From Brachycybe producta (taxonomy: Eukaryota; Arthropoda; Diplopoda; Playtdesmida; Andrognathidae), in assembly GCA_036925085.1 (NCBI GenBank), contig JAUPFP010000024.1, positions 572,001 to 636,000 on the forward strand: a stretch of 64,000 nt of DNA, in the 5' to 3' direction. Made by a program: the position numbers and the translations under genes. The notes below the pieces were generated by a model. The model worked only from the letters and a program-made list of their open reading frames with translations. It was not told where the DNA came from and did no database searches. Shown here in pieces: positions 1-11,900 of this stretch. Position 1 is the first letter of the stretch. Each line of letters starts with the position of its first letter.

Positions 1-545
1 TTTCTTCTCCTGGTTGGTCTTCCGCCTCTCTTGTTTCATCTTCGGTTCACCGTTTTTTTTTTTGGCTTCGTTTTTGTTAAATTCTTATCTCGAAAAAGAA
101 AACGGGTTCATAAATTTTGTTTTGACGACATTTTTTTTTTCGGAGTGACTTCGTGGGACGTAGACCTATTTATTACCTTTAACCGCTGTCGCCCACCCGT
201 AATTTTCCAGTTTAAAAAAGGTATATGCGTAGAATTTTGTGGTTTTTAGCGCCACATTTTCTGTTTCTTAAACATATTTCTATTTAGAAGATCTCATTTT
301 GACCTTTTTCTTGTTTAATTTCTTAAATTATAATGTCTTAATTGACATTTGCTGCTTCAGCAGCAGTTTTTGTATTTTATTATTAATCGATGCGCAAAAA
401 ATAAAAAAATGACACTTGTTTAAACTAGTAATTAACGATATTAATCGCGCCAGTAATTAATATTAATTTCCATTCATTTTAAACATTGATTGTAAGGTTT
501 GAGTGCAGTGTAGGCCTTTTATTTTTATTGGTAATGCGTCACTGA

Positions 546-553
546 TGACGTCA
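546..553. promoter_or_regulatory. CRE-like palindrome TGACGTCA
   Basis: Perfect 8-bp TGACGTCA, the full CREB/ATF site, about 580 bp upstream of the first ACSL coding exon. A perfect 8-mer arises by chance fairly often, so function is inferred only from position. Confidence 0.3.
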
Positions 554-584
554 TTAACCTTGATGTTGCGGTTTGTCGGCGACT

Positions 585-598
585 AGCGCCATCTAGTG
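585..598 (-). promoter_or_regulatory. CTCF-like core motif
   Basis: On the minus strand this reads CACTAGATGGCGCT, close to the CTCF core CCASYAGRKGGCRS (13 of 14 positions when the preceding base is included). It lies upstream of the ACSL gene. A second, weaker match lies just past the ACSL stop codon at 13152-13165. Binding is inferred. Confidence 0.35.
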
Positions 599-750
599 TT
601 TTTTATTGCAAAACGTTGTTTCCCGCCTTTTTTAAAATATTTTTCTTGGTTTTCGTTTTTGGACGACGTATTGTTTTGTGTTTAAATGTAAACACGTAAC
701 TTTTGATTTATTTTGTATTTCAAGTGCAAAATGAAAGTAAATACTGAATG

Positions 751-891
751 TTTTAGAAACTAGAAGGGTATTTCAATTACTTAAGGTCTTTCAAAATAAG
801 TTTTTTTTATGTCAGTTTCAAAACGACTCGTTTTTTTTTTAAATTTTACTCCTAACCTCGGCTATCATTCTAGTTTCTAAAACACATTAAA
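751..891. repeat. AT-rich palindromic repeat, family P, copy 1
   Basis: Inverted repeat with arms of the type GTTTTAGAAACTAGAAGGG and TTCTAGTTTCTAAAACAC. Related sequence recurs at least ten times in the window, mostly inside introns. It looks like a short non-autonomous foldback transposon. Ends are approximate and no target duplication was identified. Confidence 0.55.
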
Positions 892-910
892 GTTTCTTTA
901 TTTTTCATCT

Positions 911-1006
911 GAAGTTCAATTGGCGAAAAATAGAACACACGTGGTCTTTGCCTATTGACTAGGCGGAGGGCCACGTGTGTTCTATTTTTCACCAGTTGAA
1001 ATCTTC
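911..1006. promoter_or_regulatory. Hairpin with an E-box (CACGTG) in each arm
   Basis: The left arm (911-945) and right arm (970-1006) are near-perfect inverted repeats separated by about 25 bp. Each arm carries CACGTG, at 938-943 and 972-977, in the shared context AACACACGTGG. It lies 120-215 bp upstream of the first ACSL coding exon. It may be a short foldback element or a paired bHLH-zip site; both readings are inference. Confidence 0.45.
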
Positions 1007-1126
1007 ATAAAGTTAAAAAAATTTACTCTAGTGGGGGGAAACAAGGCATAATAAACAATTACTCTAATATTTTTCTTATTTTTTATGATGTGTTCTCTAA
1101 TAAAACTTATATTTAATTGTAGAACG

Positions 1127-4100
1127 ATGGACGATTACTTTCGTTACGTGGGTGGAACTACAGGAGCGATGTCTTTGGCCACTGTGGCCGCTGCATCTGC
1201 TTATTACTGGGCCACCACAAGACCCACTTTCATCGAACCGCCCTTTTCACTCGACTCGCAATCGATTTCACTCTCGGTGAGACTTTTTTTTTCTATTTTG
1301 TTGTTGTGATATGTTTTCTCTTGCATAATTAATTACTGATGGTGGGCGGTGAAGAATTTTCAAAGGGGGGGGGGGGTCTCCTTCAAGTTAGCTTTTAGTC
1401 TTTTAGTATTAATTAATATGTATTATATCCAACCATTTTTTATTTTTCATATTAGCGTCGAGGGGAGTCTTCTTCTTACTTTATATGACAATTAGCATCA
1501 AGATACTTTTATTTTAAAGAATAAAAAAAGTGGTTTCAAAGTCGAAATGGCCATAAAAAGAAATGAAATTAAAATATATATAAAATATCTATTTATATAA
1601 CGAGTTGTCAAGTTCATCATTTAAATTCGATTCAAATTTATTAACATCAAAATTAGGAAAAAATTTCTAAAGAAAAAAAAAATATCCTATTTCATTTATT
1701 TGATTCTCGATTTAAAATCGAAAAAATACTTGGCTTAACGATGAATTCTGGGAAGGGGGGGTCAAAAGGTCATTCGAGACTTGATCTTTCACTTTGAAAG
1801 TTCGAAGATTGTGGAGATCATCATCATCACGTGGGAACCACGTGCGCGGGGGGGGGGGTGTGATGATCATGCCAGTGTGCTTGCTTATCAAGTTAATAAG
1901 GGCGAATATAAAATCGTTGCATTTCTAGCCTCTTAAAAGTTTTTTTTTTTGAAAATCAGAAAGGCTGAGAAAAACAGCTGTAAAACCAGAAAGACGCGTT
2001 TTTCAGTCGAAAAAAGTGGGTTAGAGGCTAAAGGTCAAACTAGCTTCTAAAATTATTGACAGGCAAATAGAAATCGGGGAGAACTTCAGTTGGCTCCGCC
2101 TTTTTTTTATGATGACCCCAACTTCTTATTGGTTTGTTGTGTGGTTCGACGTTGAAAAGGGCGGAGCATGTGACTGTCAGACTACATAACCAACCAATTA
2201 GAAGTTGCCGGTCGTCATAAAAAGGGCGGAGCCAACTTGTGTTCGTCCCGATTTCTTATTGCCTGTAAATTATTGTTCAGGTTAGAACGTTGTTTTTCTT
2301 ATCAAAAGTAGCCTGGTTAGAGGCAAGTTCTAGCCTCTAACAAGGTTTTTGGACTAAAAGACGCATTTGTCTTATTCAGTTGTATTTCAACGCTACAACT
2401 CTAGCCTCTTACACGCCCTCTCAATGCAAAGTGGCATTTCTTTCTCTAAAAGACACTTTTATTCGAAATGGAAAGTGTTTCGATGGGGGGAGGGAGGGTG
2501 GTGGGGGGGGGGGGGGTTAGTGACGTCATCGTTGTTTACAATTCTAAGTCTACAACTTGAGTAAATATTGAAAATTCGTTCAACTTGGTGCTGTTTTCAA
2601 GATGTTTCTTGTTATGTTAGGTTTTTTACAAATCGAATAAAAGGACGATTGTAAATCATTGTTTAAATGGGGTGATTTTCTTCTTTTATTGTCGTTTGAC
2701 AAATACGCTATTACGTATTATATGCTGAACTTATGAATGGGGTCTTTTCATTGAAATAAGGAGATAAAAGAGCGGGGGGGGGGGGGGGAAGAGTCGAAGG
2801 TCATAGTTTATTAGATTAACAGACGAATGATGTGGACACGTGGACAATCAATAGTAGTACTGGTCAGTGGAGAGAAAACAAACGTTGGACTCCTCAAAGA
2901 AGACTAGAAAGAAAAAAAAAACGCGCGGTCATGTCACGTGTTGACAGTGAGGGGTGGGGGTCCGATGTCCAAATTCGACAACATTGGCCCCCTTTATTTG
3001 AAGAATTTCATAACTTCTGAAACGTTAAAATTGAGTTTTTCGTCGGAATTAGTTTGTGTAAACGCTCTTCTGTCTTTCACGAGCAGAATCAAACAGAAAT
3101 TAGTTTTTTTTCTTCTAAAAACTAGAAGCGTAGCTCAACCTCTTTGACGTCCACGCCCTAATGTAGGGGAAAGGTTAAAACGGGAACAGATTAATCGTCA
3201 CTCTCGGTGACCTAAACTTCTTTTCATTCTGGGGGCTCTGCCCAATCCACAGTCAATTAGAAAATGGGATGAACAGAAGTGGGCTCCGCCCTTTTTCTGA
3301 CGAACGGCAACTTCTAATTGGTTTGTTGTGTTGTTCGACGTTGAAAAGGGCGGAGCATGCAGACTACATAACCAACCAATTAGAAGTTGCCGGTCGTCAT
3401 AAAATGGGTGGAGCCAACTTCTGTTTGTCCCGATGTCTTTAATTGCCTGTGCCCAACCCCTGCATCAAGTTTATTTTAACTTGATACAGAATTGGATGAA
3501 CATACATACCGGTGATTGGTTGGGGTTATGTTAAATTAGGGTGTTAAAGGTGACACAGCCCCCAGAATGTAACAGTGTAAGTCACTGAGTGATAGAGGCT
3601 ATCACTCAGTGACTTACACTTTTACTCAGAAAACTTGCAGAAAATGGAAAAGAAACAATAAGTTTTGTTTCGTTTGTTAGTTTGTTTAGTGTCCTTGTTG
3701 AAAAAAGTGAACAAAAGTGTGTATTGCCCATTGTGAGGGTGATATTTCCGGTCTACCTGAAACTTAAAACACTTTAAAATAATAAACCCCTTCGATAACC
3801 CACCCACCAGCTGTGGACCCCCAAATAAGGGCCCCTCCTGTCGTAAGTGACCCCCTCCTCCTCCCCCTCCCTGAAGTTTTAAATTTCCTTCTTGGAATTG
3901 ACATTTTTTATAGTTTTAGTTTCGTTTTTCGGTTGTTTCCTTCCTTAATTGTGTTCTTTGTGAACAAGGTTATTTTAAATTGGTGAATTTAACACGTGTT
4001 CAAAACGATTATCAACAAAAATAAAAACAAGCGGCTGGAAAAACGTCCAAATGTTATCAAAATTCGCTCAATTTATTTGGGGGGGGGCCGGCGGAGTAGT

Positions 4101-7100
4101 CAAGGTCGCAAAATTTGATTCAACTGTTTTGAATTTGAACGTCAATTTATAAAGAAACAAAACAATGTAAAGGTTGGTTGCATTGTTTGTTGAACCGCTT
4201 GGAGTCGCCACTGTCGTCAAAACAAATCGTCTCATTTGGAAGACACGCAAATCAACGAAAATGCATGGCTGTACCTGGTTCAAATGAAGGCGGTTGGTGG
4301 TGGAGGCTAGACAGTGGAGGAATGCCTCTTAACAGAAGCATTGGCTAGCCTCCAACCCTCGTTATTTTTTTAGGCGGAACTCCTCATTAGTAATCTTGTG
4401 GGTCGTTACAGAACTATATTAACTCTTTCATGTGACAGTAAATTGTCATATCTAGCTCATAACCTTGTAATAAGTCACAAAATATATAATTGCCACGTTG
4501 ACTGATGTTAAACAATATATGTAATATAATAGTCGTAAAAATAATAGCACACAAGCAGTGATTTTTATGTCATACGTTTATGACTTTCTCCGTAACGAGA
4601 GGGCCCCCCCCGGGGTGGTTCTTAATTGCGGCTTAACACGAGCCCCCTCTCCGATCTCTGGAGCCTCTTATTGTTTCTTTAAAAATGGGCTTGTGGGGTT
4701 CTGTTTAATTTTTGTTTAAATTATCTCAATTTTAAGCTATAACAATAGTTTTTTTTTTTTAATTGGAAAGGGAAAAACGTGTATATATTTCATATTCTAT
4801 AATTATCGGATATCGGAAATTTTAGGATATGATAAATATGATCCAAATTATGATGAAATATCTTCTTTCTGTTTTTATCAAAATGTCTTTTGAAAGTCAT
4901 TTGAAACAATTATCAGGCATTTCCTTTAATATTTCCTATCAGTACTAACTCATTATAAAAACAGCTTGAGGTATGGATGTTTGTCCCCCTGGAAGGAAAG
5001 GGGGAGATAGGGAGGCGGACCCTCCTTTCTCCCCTCTTTCTTAATGTCCTGTCCCAATCAGCCGTATCTGATTATGTTAATTAGGAAGGAGGGGGGAGGG
5101 CGCTTTCTCGCTCATTATGACACGTATTGGTTTTTCATTCTTAAGATATGGAGGGTGGATTTAAGGGGAGAAGAGGATAAGGAGTAGGATGTGGACTCTG
5201 TATTTTTCATATGCTAACTCAATACGTGGTGAAATGCGACTACGCGGGGTCAAAAGTTAAGTCTGAAAACCGAAACACGTGTCCATCCAATCGATGGATA
5301 ATGATGTCCTCTTGTCTATCTGAACTTGGACCGTCTGTGTCTCGGTTTCTCTCAAGTCTCTTGTGTGTCCGCTCTTATGTCTAATAAATTTTAAGACAAC
5401 GGTCACTGATAACAGCCACCCAACCACCCCTTAACGCCAAACCCCCCCCCCCCCCCCCTCTCACAACATTGGTTTTTTACTCTTTAGTTAACTTCCACTG
5501 GACACTGTCCGGTTCAAAATACGAATTCAGTGATTCTTCACGTGTACAGTTATAGTACATTGAGAATTATCATATATTTTGGGATAATAATCATTAGTAA
5601 TCAAAATGGAAGGGGGGTTGGATAAAAAGGGGATTAATTTAGGAGTTTCTTCAGGGGGAGGGCCCGGAAGGGGTGTCGGGGTGGAATGAAATAAAAGCAA
5701 ACAAAGTTTTCTCGCGAAGAGCAAAGGTTTTATTTTTCTAAAAGGAATTCATTGAAACTTAGTTTCTTGTTCCTTTTTTGAAATTTCAAAAGGGCCATAG
5801 GTCAAATTACAAACTTCACTTCACAAGAAAGTGGGGGCGGGGGTACGGTGGGTGGCTAATTTCCATGGGTCCTTCGGGGGGGGGGGGGGGGTGCCCTTTT
5901 TAAAAAATTAACATACTTGGAATTATAAGAATTTTAGGCCGAATAGTAAAAAGTCACGTATAATTGAGTCTAGTAAATGTGGGGGTGGAGTTTTATGATT
6001 ATATTAAATATGGCGGCGATGTTTGTGATCGTTAGAAATCATAACAGGGTTTGTTTATTTAAATCTGATAGTTGTTGTCATATGAATCAATGTGTGGTGG
6101 TGGCGTGACTTCTTCTCTTATTTGTACCAACAACTAAAAAGGCCCAAAGTGGGTTCGATTAATTTGTTCTACAGAGAGAGAGAGAGACTGGTGCCTATTT
6201 TTTTGGTGGTAAATATCAGATGTTGAGACTGAATAGAAATTATTCAGCATCATTACACACTCAAAAGACATAAAATTGTGACTATTGACAAAATATTGAT
6301 TTAGTAATTTCAATTTAAAATATTAATAAAGTCCGTTTTTATTTGGTTTGCGTGTCCTTAACTGGATTCCGTATAATTCACCTAAACACATATAATTTCA
6401 ATTCATTTAACTCGTGTGTTGAACGTATTAGGCCGTATGTGTCATATGTTTAAGAATGCCATTGACCAGATAGAAGGCGTCATAATATTGCATCATACGG
6501 TATATGATGGTCAGTCATATTCTTATGATTCTTTTATGAGAGTCATCATCATAGGTTTAGTGTATTGAGGGTGGGGGGGAGGAGGAGAGGAGAGTAGAGG
6601 TTGAGAAAGAAAAGAGTAGAAATACGTAATTATGCGTGTTTGTAAAATGTGTGGTCGACTTTTGATCAATTTAGTGACTTTGTCCTGTGGTGGGTACAAA
6701 GTTTAGAGGTTATTTTTGTTCCCCTGTTTAATGTGTTGGAAAGTCTAGTCGTGACGTCACATATAATAGTGTGTGGTGTGTGCCACTGAGTGAGTGAATG
6801 TGTGGCGCGAGGTCATAGTCACCCTTCTTCTCACAGGCTGACTGACTGCATAGATAGATATAAATACACACGACGACGACGACGTGTAGAACGTAGAAGG
6901 CAAGAGAGAATCACGCCACCGTCTAGTCGACCAATGAGAGAACGCCTCTTTTCAGGTGGTGCCTTTTTTTTGTAATCTTCAACTCACTGACTGTGAAAGG
7001 ATCCTATTTTTCATATAAAAACCTTGTGACGACTCGGCCAACATTGAAAAACATTGAAGAAAACTTCCTGAGAGGACAACACACACCGCTCACTTCAATT

Positions 7101-8905
7101 CACTTATTAAAAATATTTTAATAAGTCGTTTTTTTTTTAATTGTCGTATCCGACAGTGGTTTTTAGTGTTTCTTTTCTCGTCATACATTTAATTTTTTAT
7201 AATTTAAAATAATTCAAAATGAAAATCGACGCGCCATTTGATCTGAAAAGTCAAACTGTTAGACTCAATGTAAGTTTTTTTCTTTCTTTTTTGGTTTATT
7301 CTAGTATTTTATATTTTGGTTTAAAGACTCGGAATGGGTTTTTGTTTATTTTGATCGTTTCTTTTGGGAAGAAAAAAAGCTCTTTTCAGAATAAAATTTA
7401 AGAGAAAATTGTTTGGAAACTAGAAGGATAGTTTGTAGCACGATCACTTAAGGATATGTTTGTTAATTATCTTTCAAAATAAGCTTTTCATCTGCTTAAA
7501 AGTTGAATAAATTTCAAGCTGGCAGAAAAAGCTTATTTTAAAATATATATCTAACCTTCGACCTTAAGAGAACATTATTACTCTTCTGGTCTCTTAAGCT
7601 TAAGTGATGGAGCTTACCTTTCTAGTTTCTTAATTGAAATACCAAATTATAAACTTTAAAACTTAAAATAAAATAAAAATCTTAAAATATCTCGAACATA
7701 TTTTAAATCTAAATGACAAATATAGGTTTAAGATTTTTTTTTTTTGGTTTGTGGGTAGAATTTAACATTTTGAAAAACAGGTTTTTAACTTTTGTTTTTT
7801 TTGTGTGTAATTTTAAGGGATGTTTGAATTTATGAAGGTTCAAAGTGGGTCTTTCTCGTGATATTTTTTTAAGGTTGTTGTTGTTGTGTGGGTCTTTGAC
7901 TTAAATTTACATTTTTTTCTCATTGTTAAAGAAGAACCCGTTTTCTTATGTGAAGATGTTTTTACCACAAATTACAAAATAGAAAACAAAAACAGTCGTT
8001 TTTTGAGGGTTAAGGATGGGGGGGGGGTTCAGAGATGAATGAAGCTCGTTTTCCTATTGGTTGATTTGAGTGGTACCACTTATTATATACACAATGAGAG
8101 AAACAAAAATGAAATTGATTACAATCAAGTCTCCTCCTCCTCCTCTTCCCCAATTACCACTGAGAAGTAATAAATATGCGAATCACTGGGTTCATTAAAA
8201 GGGTCAAGTCTGGACTTAATAAGAAATATACTCATTGTTGAAATTTGAATTGTAAATACTTTGCGAAATATGTTGGAGGGGAAACTGAACAATTAATAAA
8301 AGAAAATAAGCGCAAGAAACGAAAATTCAAAAGAATGTTGTCGTGTGTACCCAGCTTTGAACAGGTGTGACGAAAAAGATCAACAAGAGATAAATGACAC
8401 ATGTTAAAAACGTCGCGTCAGTTTTCGATTGCTGCCTCTGATTGGCTCTTATTTGGTGGTCTGATCTTTTTTTTTTATTATCAGCATCAGCATCTTCATC
8501 ATCAGTTCGTTTGTTTGTATTTCTGGATGGGTTGGTTTGCTTTTTAAAAGTTGAGAGGGGAGATTTGGGGGTGGGGGTGGGCACTTAAGAATGACCCCCT
8601 CCTCCTCCTTATTATAATGGTCACAAATTCACTTCAGGTGGAATTTAAAATGGCGCAATTTCAGGATGAGATTACAAATAAACCTCTTGAACTTCATCTT
8701 TAACCTTTGGATGAACTAATTTCAACAATATTAGAAGAAAAAAATAACCCTTTTATGGAGAAAACTATTGAACCTCGTTTAGAGCGTTCAATTGCATATT
8801 ATGTTGGTATATCAAGCGACACTAGTTTTTACCTCGGCATTCAAAAAAACAAAATGTAGCTTAAAATAAAAGTTAAGCTTTAAGCAAGACTCAATATTAA
8901 GTGTG

Positions 8906-8937
<32 letters not shown>

Positions 8938-11900
8938 GCCTTTCACGTTTGGGTTTTAATAAACGGCCGTTCAAAACTAGAATAAGTCACTTGCGGGAAT
9001 GTACTTTTCTTTTCGTGACGTTTGGCATCTTTTCCATTTTGCGTAATATCTGATTAATTATATTTTCATAAAGATATAGGACGTCATGATGCTTTGAATT
9101 GTATCTTTTTACTGTTTATTGTTTGCCTTCATGTGGCTTATCTTTTATTTGTACTTTTTTGTGACTGATGACAATTTCCGCACTTCTCATTCTATTCCTC
9201 AAACTTTTTGCTCCAGTTTTGTATAAAAGCTTCGTTTCCACTTAAAACTCGGAAAGCCTATAAAAATGTACGCAGTTCCAAATTATTGACGTCTTATCCA
9301 GTCCCATTCTCTTGACGTCGCGAATTTTCTATAATAGGAATTCTGTTTTGATTTTATTCGTACAAAATGAATGCAATTCAGAGAATGTCATCGACTGTAA
9401 ACGTGGCATAAACGTATAATACATTTATAGATTGTAGAAATGTGGTTTTGTCTTTCGGAAAAAAGATCCTTGTCGTTTTACGTCATAATAATTTGTTTCC
9501 GTTTTTATTTGTAGAGTTTTGAGGATGTTCGTGTTTCTCGATTGTGCAAAGATGGCAAATATGTGAGCCACATTTACGACGATTGTCGTACTCTGTATGA
9601 CATCATGCGTAGAGGAGCCAAAACGAACGGTAATAACAGTTGTTGCAATCACAAACTTCCCTCTGTCTCTTTTCTACCTTGAAATCGGTCCAAAAGATGA
9701 AAAAAAAACCAAGAGACCTTGATCCATAATAATAATAGTAAACAAAACTTCAAAAATAGAGCTTCTATTCTTGGTTTCGCTTTAAAAAAAATAACTTAAT
9801 TTGTATTTTTTAAAAAAAAAAAACAGCCAAGGGTCAGTGTTTGGGCTGGAGAGAAGGGAACGATAAACCGTACCAGTGGCTCAATTACGAACAGTCTTTG
9901 AAGAGGATAAAGAATCTCGGTTCTGGATTACTCTTTCATGGACTCAAACCGGAACCAACGACTTATGTCGGTGTTTACGCACAGAACTCACCAGAGGTCA
10001 GTTTTATTGTTAAATTTTGATATTTTCTCAATTCAGAGGCTGCTAATTTGAGGCTAAAGATCTTCTAGCGTAAAGATCCAGCCTGACTGTACATTTAAGT
10101 AGCCTCGAACCGGTCTCTTAAGCAGAAAATCTTAATTCTTCTTGCCTTGTTGATCATACTCGGATGGAATGAGATCGAGGGGACCAGAGTGGGAGGTTAG
10201 GGGGTGGCATAAGAAATGGGGACTGTGACTATGCCTGAATGTGCTGATCGTGAAATCCAATACATTTCTAAAGTTCAATGGCATTTTTTTATTAATATTT
10301 GGGATGGGCCAACTTAAATAAGAATTTAGGTCACGGTCAACATCAGCATTAGTTTCTATTTACTAGAAGATATAAGAATGACGTGAGGGTTAAAAACAGG
10401 CCAAAAAAATGGGTGGTGGTGGTCAGGAGACAAGAATAATGACCTACAAATTCATTGGTGTGTAATGTGGTCAGTCTTCTGAAAAATGCTTTTTTTTTTT
10501 TATTTTTAAGTGGGTCTTGACCGAACATGCTTGTTACATGTTTTCAATGGTCATCGTTCCTCTTTATGATACATTGGGACCGGAAGCGTGCGCCTACATC
10601 CTTAATCAAGGTTTGTTTCTTTAAAAGAAAATCCTCGTTAAGATGGTTTATAAAACAGCTGATTTTCAAACATCTTGATTATACTGACTTTCAAAAGAAG
10701 CCTAATGTTCGAGAAACTCTTAAGTGTTTTAGAAAACTAGAATACCCTTTTAGTTTTCTAAAACACGTAAGTTTCTAGTTTTGCTTTTAAAACCAACTTA
10801 AAAAGGATTCATTGATGATTCGTGATGAAGTCGTTAATTGGACTTCGTTTTGTGTTTTCAGCCGACATAACGACTGTCATTTGTGATCGTGATGAGAAGA
10901 TAAACCTGTTGCTTTCTCACACCGAGAGCACGCCGGCTCTCACTTGCATCGTACATGTCAAGGAAGTTTCTGCCGACACCATACAAAAGGCAAAGGATTG
11001 TAACATCAAGCTGATTTCGTTTGCCGAAGTCGAGAGACTCGGAGAGGCGAATCCGAGAGAACCAGTGGTCGGTTTTCTTACTCTTTTATTATTGGGTTAG
11101 TTCGTAATATTTATAGGGATCGCTTTTCTTAATTAGCCGCCAAAACCTACCGATTTGGCTACGATCTGTTACACTAGCGGAACCACGGGTAACCCAAAGG
11201 GCGTCATGCTCTCGCACGGAAATGTGATTGCCGACGTTTGCGCCGTCTGCTTACAGCTCGGCGATCATAAACCCACCTCGAAAGACGTTATGATTTCGTT
11301 CTTGCCTTTGGCTCACATGCTAGAAAGATGCTGCGAGGTTAGATACTTTAGCCTCTTCCTCACATTTTCTCTCGCGTTTGGTCTCCGATGTGTTTATTAA
11401 AGGTCTTGTTTCCTGTTTAGACGGCGTTGTTCATGGAAGGAGGAAGTGTCGGCTTCTTTCAGGGAGACATCAGAACGCTGATGGACGATCTGAAGGCTCT
11501 GAAACCGACAGTGACTCCGGCCGTTCCTCGGTTGTTGAACAGAATCTACGACAAAGTTCTGAGTCAGACGGAACCGAGTTTCATCAAGAGGAATCTCTTG
11601 AAGATGGCGATGAAGTCGAAGGAAGCCGAATTGCAGAAATGCATTATACGTAATAACAGCATCTGGGACAAAATCATCTTTAATAAAGTTCAGGAAGGAA
11701 TGGGAGGTCGAGTTCGTCTCCTGGTCGTCGGATCTGCTCCTCTCGCGAGTAATGTTCTCACTTTCATGAGGTGTGCTCTCGGTTGTTTGGTCATCGAAGG
11801 TTACGGTCAGACCGAATGCGTTGCTCCTTGCACACTTACTGTTCAGGGCGATTGCCAACCAGGTAATTTAAAGAAATTTCTCTTGTCTTTTTTTTTTCGA

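Larger units (their letters stand above)
1..1126. other. Upstream region of ACSL, no gene seen
   Basis: I see no convincing coding exon here. The stretch is T-rich and holds a CRE-like TGACGTCA at 546-553, a CTCF-like site at 585-598, one copy of an AT-rich palindromic repeat at about 751-891, and a hairpin with two E-boxes at 911-1006. The first coding exon of the long ACSL form starts right after a splice acceptor (about 1122), so a non-coding 5' exon and the promoter should lie in this stretch. I could not place the transcription start. Confidence 0.5.

Noticed and set aside
31..249. Phe-rich open frame at the left edge
   Set aside because: Composition follows the T-rich DNA; nothing recognisable.
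11397..11858. Open frame of 153 codons on the minus strand
   Set aside because: It lies opposite the largest ACSL exon, which is clearly the coding strand.
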